Assembly (NCBI GenBank): GCA_003255025.1
Contig: QANY01008960.1
Coordinates: 1-64,000 of the forward strand
Direction: 5' to 3'
DNA from: Datisca glomerata
Lineage: Eukaryota > Streptophyta > Magnoliopsida > Cucurbitales > Datiscaceae
DNA: 64,000 nt
Shown here: piece by piece, positions 22,911 through 34,599 of the stretch
Layout of the letters: every line of letters starts with the position of its first letter
Numbering within the stretch: the first letter of the stretch is position 1
Translations under genes and position numbers: made by a program
Notes under the pieces: generated by a model
Databases searched by the model: none
Told to the model about the DNA's origin: nothing
What the model saw: only the letters and a program-made list of their open reading frames with translations

Positions 22911-23800
22911 CTATTCGTAGTTAGATGTGAATTGCAACATTCCCCCTGTTCTTTGTTCGGTGCATATAGCATGCACTGTAACGGTATTGCACAACCCCAT
23001 CAGACCCAAACTTTCCTCACAACTAGGGATGAAGTCTAGAGAAGCCATCCACATGAAGACCTTGACCTCACTTGGAATAGATAGATCCCAAAGATGAACT
23101 ATCTTGAAACAAAATAAAGATACCGAGGTTGTAGCTACTTTCACATAATAACAACCATCCTTATTATTATGGTGCTACAACAAGACGTCCTCTCCACCTC
23201 TGGGCAGGATGAGGATAGTCAAAGCAAGCTCAGAAACCTCTAGGGAAAGGAAACGAGGCGACGTAGATCTACACCACTGACCATTATTATCCAACAGGTC
23301 TAAAACAAGCAAACCCAGACTAGTGGAAGCTCGAACTCCCGGCCTAAAAGTACTCTTACTTGGAAGCCATGGATCATCAAAAACTCGAATTGAAGAGCCG
23401 TCATCAATGCACCAACAAACCCCTTTTAAGCAAAATTTCTGTACCCCACGCGCTAGACTTCGCCATAAGAAAGAGCATCCATTCACTCAGTTGTGGGGAT
23501 GTTATTTTTAGGAAAATATTGGGCTTTTAAAACCAGAGCAGCCGAAGACTCCTAATTCTGGATGATTCTCCAACAGTACTTACCAAGAAGAGCTTGACTG
23601 AACATTCAAGGAAATAGAAAGCCAATGCCACCCACAGACTTTGGCTTGCAAATGCATTTCCAAGCTAGCCAATGCATTTTCATGTATTGGCAATTGGAAC
23701 CCCACCAAAAGCAAGCCATAATAGAGTTGAGGTCCTTGCAAAGAGAAACTGAAAGTTATGAAGTTCTTTAAGTCCATTCTTCTTGCGATTCATAACTTTT
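22911..23800 (-). pseudogene. LINE (L1-type) 3' remnant, minus strand
   Basis: C-terminal part of a non-LTR retrotransposon ORF2. In order on the minus strand: a MACFWWGS / MHWLAWKCICKPKSVGGIGF block (about 23715-23610), FLWRSLARG...GVCWCIDDGSSIRVFDDPWLP (23486-23350), and an IPSEVKVFMWMA zinc-region-like segment (about 23080-23050). These follow the usual order after the RT domain of plant LINEs. Stops and frameshifts occur; RT proper is absent, so the copy is truncated. Confidence 0.6.
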
Positions 23801-23929
23801 GGGCTTGCTTGTTAATCCTTCCAAAGAAAGTTACGAAGGTCATTAATGCCACTCTTAGAAATTTTCTTTAGACAAGTAAAGTTGATGTGAGTTCTGGTAC
23901 TGAAGTAGCTTCGAATTTTGTTTGCTCTT

Positions 23930-24317
23930 CTTATACTGCATGAGGTCTCAACATTAGAGATATTGCTATATGGAATGTGGCTAAACTGTTTTGGACGATT
24001 GTTTGTAAGACTCAAGACTCCCTTTGGGTGACTTGGTGTTACCTTAGCCTCCTCAAAGGTCACTCTATCTTTACTGTGAAGCTACCTGCTGGTCCCTCTT
24101 GATCCTAGAGGAAACTAGTTCGTATGAGGGATAAAATTGTAGGGTTTTGCTCGTTGCAAATTGGGAGGGGAGATTCTTTTTCTCTTTTTACAGATTCATG
24201 GCATCCAAGTGGTATCCCTTTGAATGTAGGGGGTATAGCTTTTGTTGAAAGTACTGGCTTATCTCTCACTACTCTCGGCTCTTGTATAAGGAATGGTTTC
24301 TGGACTTGGGCTCCCTT
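23930..24317 (+). pseudogene. LINE 3' remnant, plus strand
   Basis: Reads LNIRDIAIWNVAKLFW, then DSLWVTW, then after one stop LVRMRDKIVGFCSLQIGRGDSFSLFTD-WHPSG (24115-24215). This is the same region of LINE ORF2 as the neighbour at 22911-23800 but in the opposite direction and clearly diverged from it, so two separate insertions or an inversion are required. It runs directly into a copia fragment at about 24318. Confidence 0.6.
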
Positions 24318-25480
24318 AATGTTGCCTACAAAGATACACCATATTGCATTTTTTAATCAAACTTGCTATGTGGATGACTTGGCATGAACACATAGCACAC
24401 ACAACCGAAGACGTGAAAGTGTAGGATTACAACCTCACAGTTTCTCAAAGGGTGAAGCAAACCCTAACTTTGGTTGGGGAAGTCTGTTTATCATATGAGT
24501 AGTTATCCTCATACATTTTCCTAAAATCTTCCTGGCACTCTTTGCATGTAGTATGCTTCGATAAGTCTCTACTAGGTGACGATTCTTCCTCTCAGCTACT
24601 CTATTTTGTTGTGGTGTATTTGTGCATGTATATGGGTGGCATATGCGACATTCTCCTAGGTATTATTAAAATTTGTCTGATGTGTATTCACCACCATTGT
24701 TTGGTTGCAGGCATTGAATCTTCTTACCGATTTCTCCTTCTACCATTTCTTTAAATTCCTTATACTTTGAGAATGTTTCAGATTTTTCTTTCATAAAGAA
24801 GACTCACACGTAGCGTGTGAAGTCGTCAATGAATGTAACCATGTACTGCATCCCACTAAATGATGGTTATTTGACTCGCCCAAATACATCATAATGTACC
24901 GGCTCCAATGGTGCCTTAGCTCTAAACTTTGAGTCTTCATATGGTAATTGATGCGCCTTACCGTATTGACAACCAGCTCAGACAGTTTTCGCACTAACAT
25001 CGAGTTGAGGAAGACCTTTCAACATAGACTTCTTCATCATTACCTTGAGTTTATGATAACCCACATGTACTAACCTTGCATGCCACAAATCTACTGTTTC
25101 GTTCTTCCAAGTCCTATTCACATAAGCTGATTCTACTGACATTACGTAAACACTCTAAACGTTGTCCCTCCATTGTTGGTGTTCCAAAGATCTTAAGGTC
25201 TCTATATACCTTAACATTGTGGGGGTCGTATACAGTATGGTTTCCTGAATCCGTAAGTTGCGTCACTGACAACAGATTTTTCTTCATTCCAGGTACATGA
25301 TAGACATCCTGGAGTGGTACTTTGTCTGAACTAGATCGTGGCATGGGGTGATCGACAATATTGAGTTGTTAGTTGTGACTACCAGACGACCTCCTTTATA
25401 CTTATCATGTTTTGCAACTTCACTTTGTCTCTTGTCATATGATTTGAGTATCCGGAGTCGACTATCTAATTTAATTTAAA
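24318..25480 (-). pseudogene. Copia fragment: pre-integrase and integrase, minus strand
   Basis: 25344-25114 is open and reads [21 protein letters not shown], then [19 protein letters not shown], typical of the region between protease and integrase in copia pol. Downwards the integrase follows in broken frames, ending with FGCVCYVFMPSHPHSKFD and CIFVG near 24390-24320. RT and RNase H are absent. LTRs are not seen. Confidence 0.6.
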
Positions 25481-25595
25481 ATTATTTATATTTAATATCA
25501 ATATTTATGAAGTACAGCTGGCCAAATATTCCATGAGTTAGTAGGGGTAATTTTCGTCCATCTCCGCTTACGTCATTTATATACAACATCTAGAA

Positions 25596-25632
25596 CATGT
25601 TCCTTCTTTGTTGCCTACAAAGAAGGAACATG
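25596..25632. repeat. Perfect 16 bp hairpin
   Basis: Arms 25596-25611 (catgttccttctttgt) and 25617-25632 are exact inverse complements with a 5 nt loop. It lies between the copia fragment and a hAT-like MITE. Confidence 0.8.
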
Positions 25633-25832
25633 GGCAGAGAACCATGGGCTAGAAAATAGAACATGCAGAGAGCCCATGGGGATAGTACTTTAGATAGGGG
25701 ATCAGTCTAATAAAAAAATTACGGGATTCACCACTCTTAAATTCTCGTTTTAAAAATATGGCCAAATACTTTTTATTTAATGAGAATTACCGATTTTTTT
25801 GGGATTGTTGTGGAGTGAAAATATATTTTTAT

Positions 25833-26338
25833 TAGGGGTGTGCAAAATTTTTACAAATCAAATCGGTTCGGTCGATTTTTTTCATAGTAATTATAATTGG
25901 TTCGGTTAATTTAGGTAACCGAACTTTCGGTTCGATTATATTTTACAATAAACATGTAATCGGTTCAAACCGATTACAATTTTTTTAATATACATATATA
26001 ATTTAGACATAAATTATTAAAAACTTAATAAATCAGACACAAATTAGATATATTATTAAAAATTAAACATAATTATTAATTAGACATATATATTAATTAT
26101 GTTGAGTGCTGATATTTTCAATTTAATGATTTTTCTATTCTTTTTAGAAATTTTATAATTATAGCTGAACCGGTTACAAGTAATCGAACCGAAGCGATTA
26201 CTTCGGTTTCATTCAGTTTGGTTCTTTTGGTTACACCAGTTTAGTTTGGTTCGATTCAATATTTTAGATAACTGGTGAATTCGATTTAATTACAAAAATG
26301 TCTTACTAACCGACTGAATCGAACCGTGCACACCCCTA
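25833..26338. mobile_element. hAT-like non-autonomous element (506 bp)
   Basis: Perfect 12 bp terminal inverted repeats TAGGGGTGTGCA / TGCACACCCCTA. Flanking octamers atttttat (25825-25832) and atttttac (26339-26346) match at 7 of 8 positions, the 8 bp target duplication expected of hAT transposons. The interior is AT-rich with many cggttcggtt-type words and no ORF. Confidence 0.75.
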
Positions 26339-26346
26339 ATTTTTAC

Positions 26347-27139
26347 TTATTCTTTTGTTTTGCAATCATTATTATTTTTTGTTCATTGCGCCGACACAGC
26401 TGGTGTCTGTAATCGAATTATTATTTTTTAAATAAAAGAGATTAAATTTTTTAAATGATTTACATCAATAAATTAGTACATCTATTTATTTTACGTTAAC
26501 CAATTAGTTACTAAAATAAGTAATCGAATTATTTCTTATCAATGTGTTGTATTTAAATTATTTACACAATGAAAAGTTATAAATAATTTATTTCACCGTC
26601 GAGATGGCAAAAAATTATTTACATATTGCGGTGTAAGTAAGATTAGTAGTTTTTTCAATTAAGCGGATGTATTTATTAGATACTCACGTATGTAAACTAG
26701 TTAATTAAACAAAATTTGGCCTATTTATTTATTACGAAATGTCAATAAATTGATTACCTTGCGAACTAAGAATGACATTTAAAAATAAATAAATGAACTA
26801 AGAATGACAAAATTTGGTCCATTTAAATTGTAAATATATTTCAACCAAAAGTTACAGTCATACCTACAAGGGCATATCCCATGCATACAAGAAGCACTAT
26901 AGTGCAGGAGCTCAAAGCTCGATAAACAATACATATAACACTATACTGCAAACAAAGGAGTAAGACACGACAAATTAGTAATATGAGAGGTCACATACAT
27001 AAGAGAGATACATCACAGATACTAAATCACTAATAGGGACCACACGAAACGAACCAAAACACTGAAAAAACTTATGAACAAACAGAACACAATAAAAACA
27101 CCTAACTATCATAACTGAAAACCTCAAAGTGACACCAAG
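26347..27139. other. AT-rich non-coding sequence
   Basis: No gene or known element recognised. 26870-27139 is less AT-rich and is continuous, across copia element A, with 32043 onwards. Confidence 0.5.
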
Positions 27140-27144
27140 GTGCA
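27140..27144. repeat. Target site duplication of copia A, left (gtgca)
   Basis: gtgca directly before the left LTR; identical gtgca at 32038-32042 directly after the right LTR. Confidence 0.9.
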
Positions 27145-27448
27145 TGTAGAAATTATGAACCCTAAAAATGATGAACACTTTAGTGTTCTAATCTTAAAAA
27201 AATATGATGAATTTCTTGTTCTGATTTCTTATTAAGAATTCTAATTCTTTACAATGAGTAAGTGATGTATATATACATATAATCTCTAACGGTTGCCTAT
27301 GATCTCCAACGGACGCCTATTGATCGGATTTTCAGAAGTGGTTAGACACCCACTGTGTTTGGTGAAAGTTGCTGTTCTGTTTTCTCTTTTTGACTGTGAT
27401 GAAGATTTTCCTTCTGAGGCAATACTTTCTGTTTCTCTTTCTTCAACA
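27145..27448 (-). mobile_element. Copia A 3' LTR
   Basis: Starts tgtaga and ends ttcaaca on the + strand (TG...CA on both strands). Bordered at 27449 by the polypurine tract, seen as ctccccctcaag on the + strand. Confidence 0.9.
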
Positions 27449-27957
27449 CTCCCCCTCAAGTTGGGTTCGTATAGGTTGATCGAGCCCAACTTGTTAAGTA
27501 TTCTTTGGAGGTTATTTTTGTCGAGGGCTTTGGTGAAGATGTCAGCCAGCTGGTCTTCACTACGTACAAAAGGAATGACGATTTCTCCCAACTGTACCTT
27601 CTCACTTATGAAGTGACAGTCCACTTCAATGTATTTGGTTCTCTCGTGGAAAATGGGGTTCATTGCAATGTGACGTGCTGCTTGGTTGTCATAGTGCATC
27701 TCTATCATTTTTTTTATCTCAACCTTCATGTCTTGAAGGAGATGTCTAATCCATGTGAGTTCACTAGCAATGGAGGTCATGGCTCTGCATTCTGCCTCTA
27801 CACTTGATCTTGCTACAACTGTTTGTTTCTTGCTCTTCCAGGTTACTAGATTTCCACCTACAAAGACACAGAAACCAGTTGTAGATTTTCTATCATAACT
27901 ACCTGCCCAGTCTGCATCAGTGTATCCAACTACGGAGTTTGCCCCGGTTCTCTTCAT
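27449..27957 (-). pseudogene. Copia A RNase H
   Basis: Open from 27957 downwards into the LTR. GYTDADWAGSYDRKSTTGF, then KKQTVVARSSVEAE and HYDNQAARHIAMNP, then RSEDQLADIFTKAL mark the copia RNase H with its catalytic D, E and D positions. Compared with copy B, EAEYRAM is EAECRAM and HCDN is HYDN. It is cut off from RT by a stop region around 28015-28140. Confidence 0.8.
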
Positions 27958-28139
27958 CCATATCCCTTGACCGGGTGTTCCTTTAAGGTATCTGAGTATC
28001 CTTTTTGTGGTTGCCTAGTGATTCGTGTAGGGTGTGTGCATGAATTGACTGATAATGCTAACTACAAAAGTGATATCTGGTCTTGTAACCGTTAGATAAA
28101 TTAGTTTTCCTACTAGTCTTTGATATTGGCCTATATCAG

Positions 28140-28940
28140 TTAATGGTTTGCTATCATTAAGTTCAATTTCATGTTGGTTTCCATTGGTGTGCTAGCAGGT
28201 TTTTCCCCTATCATGCTAGTTTCTTTTAACAAGTCTAAGATATATTTTCTTTGAGATAGAAACAGTCCATTTTTTGAGTGAGCTATTTCTATCCCTAGGA
28301 AGTATTTCAGTTTTCCTAGATCATTAATATCAAACTCCCCTTTTAGAAATTGTTGAACACTCCATATTTCATCGTGGTTATTTCCGGTGATGATGATGTC
28401 ATCTACGTAGACTAAAACGATGGTGGTGAAGTTGTTCATGTGTGTGACGAACATAGATGAGTCAGTAGAGCTTTTGACAAAGTTAATTTTTAAAAGAGAC
28501 AAGCTTAATTTTCCATACCATGCCCTTGGTGACTGTTTCAGACCGTAGATAGCCTTCTTTAATCTACATACCAGAGATGGGTGTGTTGCTTTCTCGTGTC
28601 CTGGAGGTAGGGACATATATACTTCTTCTTCCAGATTTCCTTGGAGGAATGCGTTTTTTACATCTATTTGATATAGTTCCCAGCTGAGGTTGGTGGCAAC
28701 GGATAGTAACACTCGGATCGTGTTCATTTTTACCACTGGAGCGAACGTCTCCTGGTAATCCATTCCATATGTCTGAGTAAAGCCCTTGGAAACTAGTCGG
28801 GCTTTATATCTTTCGATGGTGTCGTTGCTGTTGTATTTGGTCTTGTAGACCCATTTACATCCTACAGGTTTCTTCCCGTTGGGTAGTGGGATTATGTCCC
28901 AAGTTTCATTCTTTTCCAAGGCTAGAAGTTCTTCATTCAT
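28140..28940 (-). pseudogene. Copia A reverse transcriptase
   Basis: 266 open codons covering most of the RT: ETWDIIPLPNGKKPVGCKWV at the start, then YKARLVSKGFTQTYGMDYQE, DVKNAFLQGNLEEEVYMS, AIYGLKQSPRAWY, and the catalytic LVYVDDIIITG. The central catalytic box is intact, unlike in copia B. Downstream and upstream stops isolate it from the rest of the polyprotein. Confidence 0.85.
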
Positions 28941-29342
28941 CGCCTTTCTCCATTTGGGTTCGAGTTAGGCTTCTTGATAGGTCTTTGGCTCAACTGTTTC
29001 ATCAATTTTTCCCAAGTATGCCCTGTGGATGTTAGAGATTTTATCATAAGATAAGAAATTTTGGATAGGGTATAGAACCTGATGGGACAGGTAGTCTTTT
29101 AATCTTGCTGGGGGTTGAGTTTGCCTTGTTGACCTTCTTACGATTACCGCTTCATCAGTGATAGCTGCCTCATCAGTTACTCCCCCTGAGGTAGTTGTCT
29201 CAGGCGCAGCTGATGCGGTATCCTGTTCCTATCTTATGATATCAGAGGAAATAATACTGTTAGGTAGCGGAAACGTTTGGTGGTGGTTATGGTTGTCGGG
29301 GTCCTTTGGGTAATATGATTCTGGTTCTAAAAATTGCACATC

Positions 29343-30457
29343 TCACGAGATGTAGAGTTTATGGTTTATTGGGTCGTAGCACTTATACCCCATTTTCTCA
29401 GCAGAATACCCCAAAAATAAGGTTTTGACTGAGGTTTTGTCCAATTTATCAAGTCTTGAAATGTGTACGAAGCATGTACATCCGAATACTCGTATATGAT
29501 CTAGGTTAATTTTCCTACCCTTGAGAATTTCTAGAGGGCTTTTTAGATGCAATTTTACGCTGGGTAACCGATTGATGAGGTTGGTTGCTGTGAGTATAGT
29601 ATCGGACCGGTATCTTTTGGGTACGTTGTTTTGGAGGAGGAGATACCTAGTCATTTAAAGAAGGTGTCAGTTTTTGCGTTCTGAGACACCATTTTGTTGT
29701 GGGGTGTGGATGCAGGTGGTTTGATGTCATATACCCTTTTTTTTTAAAAAACTCAAAAAAGGTGTTGTTAGTATACTCGGTTCCATTGTCAGACCTAAAG
29801 ATTTTTATGGTTATTTCAAATTGAGTTTCAACTAAATTGTTAAACTCTTGAAAACGACTTCATATTTTTATTTCAAAAGGTATAACCATGTGGTGCGAGA
29901 GAAATCATCAATAAATGTAACAAAATATTTGAATTTATTATATGAATCAACTGGGGCGGGTCCCCAAACATCAGAATGAATTAATTCAAAACATCGTTTT
30001 GTCGTACTACTAGATAGTGGAAAGGGTAACCTGGTTTGTTTTGAATGTTTTCATACTGAGTAACTGCTAGAGTCTGAATTGCAACCCAGTAATTTGTTTA
30101 GGATTTTGTCGGAGGGATGACCGAATCTCCAGTGTAATATTTTGTCTTTTTGTACTGTACTGGAGGTGGAAAGACATGTTTTATCGGTATCTTCTAAGTA
30201 GTACAGACCATTTCTAAATTTCCCTTCACCAATCTTCCTCCCAGTGACTCGATCTTGAAAAATTATTTTGTCAGGTGAAAAAGTAATATTGCAGTTTAAG
30301 TCTTTGGTTATTTTACTGACGGATAGGAGATTGGAGTTAAAATTGGGTAGGCAAAGTACATTGTTAATGGTTTTTGTGAACAGTGTGGTGGACCCTATGC
30401 CAAAAATTGGAACTTTATTTCCATTGGCTAGCATCACGTGTTGTGGTCTTTCTAATT
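29343..30457 (-). pseudogene. Copia A pre-integrase and integrase (broken)
   Basis: 30437-30051 holds the post-protease and zinc region (LHWRFGHPSDKILNKLL with the H-x4-H pair). 29654-29343 holds the C-terminal integrase part (LINRLPSVKLHLKSPLEIL, GYKCYDPINHKLYIS). Between them the catalytic-core region is frameshifted, with a short deletion compared with copy B near 29870 and a T/A run near 29740. Confidence 0.75.
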
Positions 30458-31690
30458 TAGTGAGACTGTGCAGGTTTTTTTGTGTTATGAGTCATGTGGT
30501 CTGAGGCACCAGAGTCTATTATCCAGTGTTCTAAGTTATGACAAAAATTTGCAGACTTAGAAAAATAATTGACAGTATTGCAGATAGATGAACCTGAGGT
30601 ATCGCGCAAAAATTCTCTGAATTGTTTGAGCAGTGTAGCCATCTGTGCGTTGTTGTCTTTGTGCATATCTACTCTAATAGATCCGGATCTGTCCATTTCC
30701 TCCATTCGATCGGGTCGATACCCATTACCCGAACCGGGTCCGTCTGTCATGTGGGCTCTGTGGTCTCGGTCGGGTCGAGACCCGTAACCCGCTCCACTGA
30801 AGCCCTCAGTATAAAAGGAAAATGTTTCCCTCGCGGAGCCCCCTCGCTCGTCATTCCCGCGCTCCTTCTGGAACTTTCTCTGGTTCTGCCGGAGATGAGG
30901 GTGCAGGTTCTAGCACCGGTAGTGGGTGTGCCCCTCCTTTCGGCAGTGGCTGCACTTCATCGGCTCGCCTGGCTGTCCGCGGTGCCTTCCCCCTTCCCTA
31001 GGGTTAGGGTTTCGGAGGGAGCCGTGGGTCGCCATGGCTAGTGCCTCCGCCTTGTCATCTCTGGTACTCATCACTCATCGCCTGGTTTCTTCTCTTTGAA
31101 CCATGGCTGAGACCGTGGCAAATGTTGGCTTCTCCTTCGACATCAAGATCTAAGCCCGGAACGCCTCGTAGCTTGAGTCGAGAGCCATCAAGAAATGGAA
31201 CACCATATCCTGTTCAGCCCGCTTTTGGAGTTCCTTCAGGTCAGTGGTCATCGGTCTTAGGGTTTCGAGTTCTTTGAACTTAGATTTTAAAAACCCGGTC
31301 CGATACTGATCTGTCCCTCTGTTTTGCTTGGGAGATCTTTCGTTTAAGTTCAAAGACTTGCGCGAAATTGTTTTGTTCACAATAATTGCTCCGGATTTCT
31401 TCCCAGAGTTCCTGTCCTGTTTCACAAAAACAAAAGATTTCACTGAGTTTTGGGTCTATTGAATTAGTTATCCAGGTCATGACCTAGCTGTCCATGATGT
31501 CCCATTCCTATGGGTTTCGGTCTGGCCTTGGCTTACTGCCTTCCATGAAACCCAGTCTGCCTCTTCCTTTCAAGCTTACCCGAGCCGCCCTGGCCCACGG
31601 TATGTGGTTGTGGCCAGTGAGCAGAATGAAGGTCAGTCTGGGATTGGTGTCGTGGTGGTGAAGCTAGCCGGAGGTCGATGGTTCCGCCAT
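30457..31690 (-). pseudogene. Copia A gag and protease (broken)
   Basis: The start codon complement is at 31688-31690. The frame begins like copy B (MAEPSTSG) but has a TAG at codon 9. Further pieces: TWITNSIDPKLSEIFCF (31480 on) and ELETLRPMTTDLKELQKRAE. The protease DSGASDHM box sits at the low end (about 30510-30490). Stops, frameshifts and changes in the zinc-knuckle region make it non-functional. Confidence 0.75.
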
Positions 31691-31721
31691 ACTGTTGTAT
31701 GTGTTGGTTCTCAGAATCGTT

Positions 31722-31733
31722 GCTCTGATACCA
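31722..31733 (-). promoter_or_regulatory. Copia A primer binding site
   Basis: Minus strand TGGTATCAGAGC directly inside the 5' LTR. This is the usual plant copia site complementary to the initiator methionine tRNA 3' end. Confidence 0.9.
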
Positions 31734-32037
31734 TGTAGAAATTATGAACCCTAGAAATGATGAACACTTTAGTGTTCTGATCTTAAAGAAAGATGATGAA
31801 CTTCTTGTTCTGATTTCTTATTAGGAATTATGATTCCTTACAATGAGTAAGTGATGTATATATACATATAATCTCTAACATTTGCCTATGATCTCCAACG
31901 GACGTCTATTGATCGGATTTCCAGAAGTGGTAAGACACCCACTGTGTTTGGTGAAAGTTGCTGTTCTGTTTTCCCTTTTTGCTTGTGCTGAAGATTTTCC
32001 TTCTGAGGAAATACTTTCCGTTTCTCTTTCTTCAACA
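31734..32037 (-). mobile_element. Copia A 5' LTR
   Basis: 304 bp, the same length as its partner. It contains a TATA-like tatatatac block near 31857. Followed by the gtgca target duplication at 32038-32042. Confidence 0.9.
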
Positions 32038-32042
32038 GTGCA

Positions 32043-32769
32043 CAATGACAAACAACCATCGACCTAGAAAAGCAGAGGTTGGGTGACCCAAAACTAAGAA
32101 CAGAACAACGATTGAGACCCACATGGTGATCATATATGTACAACATCACTAGAATCACCCTGAGTAGTGGTTGTCCTGAGAGGTTCAGCCACGCCTGGTT
32201 TATCACAGACAAGAACCCAAACATTGAACCAAGCCCAGAATTCACATACTTTGATGGAATGACATCTCAAATTCAGACCTAACATCATCTAAATTCTTTA
32301 TTGACTCCATCTCAAGGCAATCACTACTTTCAATTTGTGGAAAACTTTATATGTGCGTTCTTCAACAATATCTTCACAAAAATCAAAAGGAGAATTTATA
32401 ATATCAGTATCATTTGATTGCTCACCCATGTCTTGTTGTCGTTAATGGAAAACTCATCATTAGTTGCCATTGAAGCCGCGCAATTTCACACACACTAAAT
32501 TTGGTTGTATTTGTTATAGGAACCATGGCCCCCTAAGGACAAAAATATAGTTTGTAAAATTAACTCAGCATTGTTCATATAATTTCCTTTGTAAAATTAA
32601 CTGTCTATTACATTTAACTCGGTGCTGATTAACTACCGCTCATGCTTATTTCTAAGCCTTAAAGATATCAATTAGTTTTGTTAATTCTTTCTTTTATATG
32701 ATACAAAAGTTTATACTCTATACATCTTAGGATTGCACTTAATTACTTATATGATTCCTTGTACAACTT
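32043..32769. other. Sequence between copia A and NLR pseudogene 1
   Basis: No gene recognised. 32690-32769 resembles 43330-43415 and is the end of an NLR intron (ttgtacaactttgtag), kept in front of the exon in both NLR fragments. Confidence 0.5.
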
Positions 32770-34137
32770 TGTAGGCCTAAGAGTTAACAAGTGGATGGAA
32801 GAATTAGGACGAGAAATAATTAAAGAATGTGTGGTTTGTCGTTGGCACTCAATGTAGTTGGAGGAGTTTTGGCTTCAAAACACACAAAAGAAGAGTGGGA
32901 GCGGGTGCATCGAAGTATTGGTACGATATTTATGAGAGGACAAGGCCAAACAAATGATTACTTAGCGGTATAAAAAATATTGGCTTTAAGTTACGATGAC
33001 TTGCCGTATCACTTAAAACCATGTTTTCTATATTTAGGCCACTATCCTGAGGACTCTGAAATACCAGTTGAATCCTTGACTCAGTTATGGATTGCAGAAG
33101 GTTTTATCACATTGTCAAAAGAATTCAATGGGGTTGAGGAAAATATGGAGGAAGTGGCGTATAGTTATTTAGAGGCATTGGTGGAAAGATGTATGGTTCA
33201 GATTGAGAAAAGAGGTTCAGTTAGAAATATATAAACTTGTCGAGTTCACCATCTCTTGCGAGACATATGCTTGTTGAAGGCAAGTGAAGAAAATTTCCTC
33301 AAATTCATTAGAGTTTCATATAGCAAGAAAACTGAAACTTCTTTACCCCCAGATGATGATGTTCGACGGCTTTCCGTTTCACTTAACAAGTATTTTGAAG
33401 AATTCAGTTCTGTCCTTGAATTGGAAAGAAGCTCCCGTTTGAGATCTCTTTCATTTTTCCCAATAGGGGGACCAGTTTTCATCAAAGATTGGAATTTGTT
33501 TAAATCTTCATTCAATCTACTCAGAGTCTTGAAGCTTAAAACTTGCATCCAACTAGTGGAAAGAAGTTACCTAAAGAAATTGGGAACTTAATCCACTTGA
33601 GGTTCTTAAGTCTAAAGGGCAGTGATATACTGGTGCTGCCTTCAAGCATCGCCAATTTGGGGAACTTACAAATATTTGATTTACGAGTTCAACATACAGT
33701 CACAATACCATTATGTTTTTTGGAAGTTGATGAGACAATTAAGGCATCTATATTTACCCAGGGATGCTAGTGGGAAAAGTGATGTAATAGAAAGATTGAG
33801 TAATCTAAGAAATTTGATTACATTGGTGAATCTTCCTTTGACTTGGTGTAATTGGGGTGATCTTGCCAAACTAACTCATCTGAAAAAGTTAGTACTACTT
33901 CGCTCACCTAAAGAATATGATCTAAGTTGGGACTCTTTGTCACTAATTAACGTGGTACTAGAGCGTGTCCGGTCTTTATCACTGGTTACCAGCCATCTGG
34001 GTGAAGCTTCCTCAGCGGGTAGTTGTTTTTTTGTTATAATTACACTGGTACAAAGGATGAATCAGAGATCAATATCGATGGATGAATGTCATTTGATATC
34101 GACTTGTTCTCAACTAAATAAGCTACATATATATTGA
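32770..34137 (+). pseudogene. NLR pseudogene 1 (NB-ARC end to LRR)
   Basis: Remains of a CC-type NB-LRR immune receptor of the RPP13/RPP8-like kind. After an intron acceptor (tttgtag, ending near 32773) come MEELGREI--EC and a GLPL region with a one-base loss (about 32830); then LSYDDLPYHLKPCFLYLGHYPED (about 32986-33054), SLTQLWIAEGF, ALVERCMVQIEK, a VHHLLRD segment where the usual MHD motif would be (33247-33267), and LRRs (LPKEIGNLIHLRFLSL near 33565-33615; LSNLRNLITLVNL near 33800). At least four frameshifts or stops are present and the P-loop half is absent. It ends abruptly at a copia LTR. Confidence 0.8.
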
Positions 34138-34157
34138 AGTAAACATAAACATGTTAC

Positions 34158-34465
34158 TGTTAAAATTGAAGAAGAAGAAGAAAGTAACCACAAGTAGTCA
34201 ACTTAATCATCTTACCTCAGTGGCATCCTCTCATTGGCAGCCTAATCCACCTTGTTCTTGTATGTGTAAAGAGGACAACAATCATTCTCTCTAATCATTT
34301 TTTATTCCCTTCACACATTTTTCTTCTCAGCTCTCTCTCGTGCTTACGTTTTTCCATATTCTATATTTTTTCCTTCCCTAGCTTTGTACTCTATATAAAA
34401 GGGATGCCTTCTTCTTTTAGGTAAGGAAGAAAATCAATACAAATATATACATTTTCTAGCATTTC
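34158..34465 (+). mobile_element. Copia(+) 5' LTR
   Basis: Starts tgttaaaattg. TATA-like ctatataaaag at about 34390-34400. Ends near tctagca, a few bases before the primer binding site. It lies directly against the end of NLR pseudogene 1. Confidence 0.65.
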
Positions 34466-34470
34466 TAATT

Positions 34471-34483
34471 TGGTATCAAAGCC
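34471..34483 (+). promoter_or_regulatory. Copia(+) primer binding site
   Basis: tggtatcaaagcc, a one-base variant of the common initiator-Met tRNA site TGGTATCAGAGC. Confidence 0.75.
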
Positions 34484-34599
34484 ATAGTAGGCCAACACCA
34501 GCATGTATCGCACCGATTCGCCAACTCGCTCCACTGAAACAAGCAAAGCACCAGAATCAAGCCCAGCTGCATCTCTTCCAAATTTACAAGTGAGCAGCA

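Larger units (their letters stand above)
27145..32037 (-). mobile_element. Copia element A, full length, minus strand
   Basis: 4893 bp element with two 304 bp LTRs, a perfect 5 bp target duplication and an initiator-Met-type primer site. Coding content in minus orientation is gag-protease-integrase-RT-RNase H. By eye the LTRs differ at about 20 of 304 positions, so insertion is not recent. The family is the same as copia B at 58902. The wording of RT (LGKLKYFLGIEIA) suggests the Ale/Retrofit side of copia. The coding region is broken by nonsense codons (one already at codon 9 of gag) and frameshifts. Confidence 0.9.

Noticed and set aside
27293..27616. + strand frames over copia A and B LTR/RNase H
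   Set aside because: Antisense shadows of the copia coding region.
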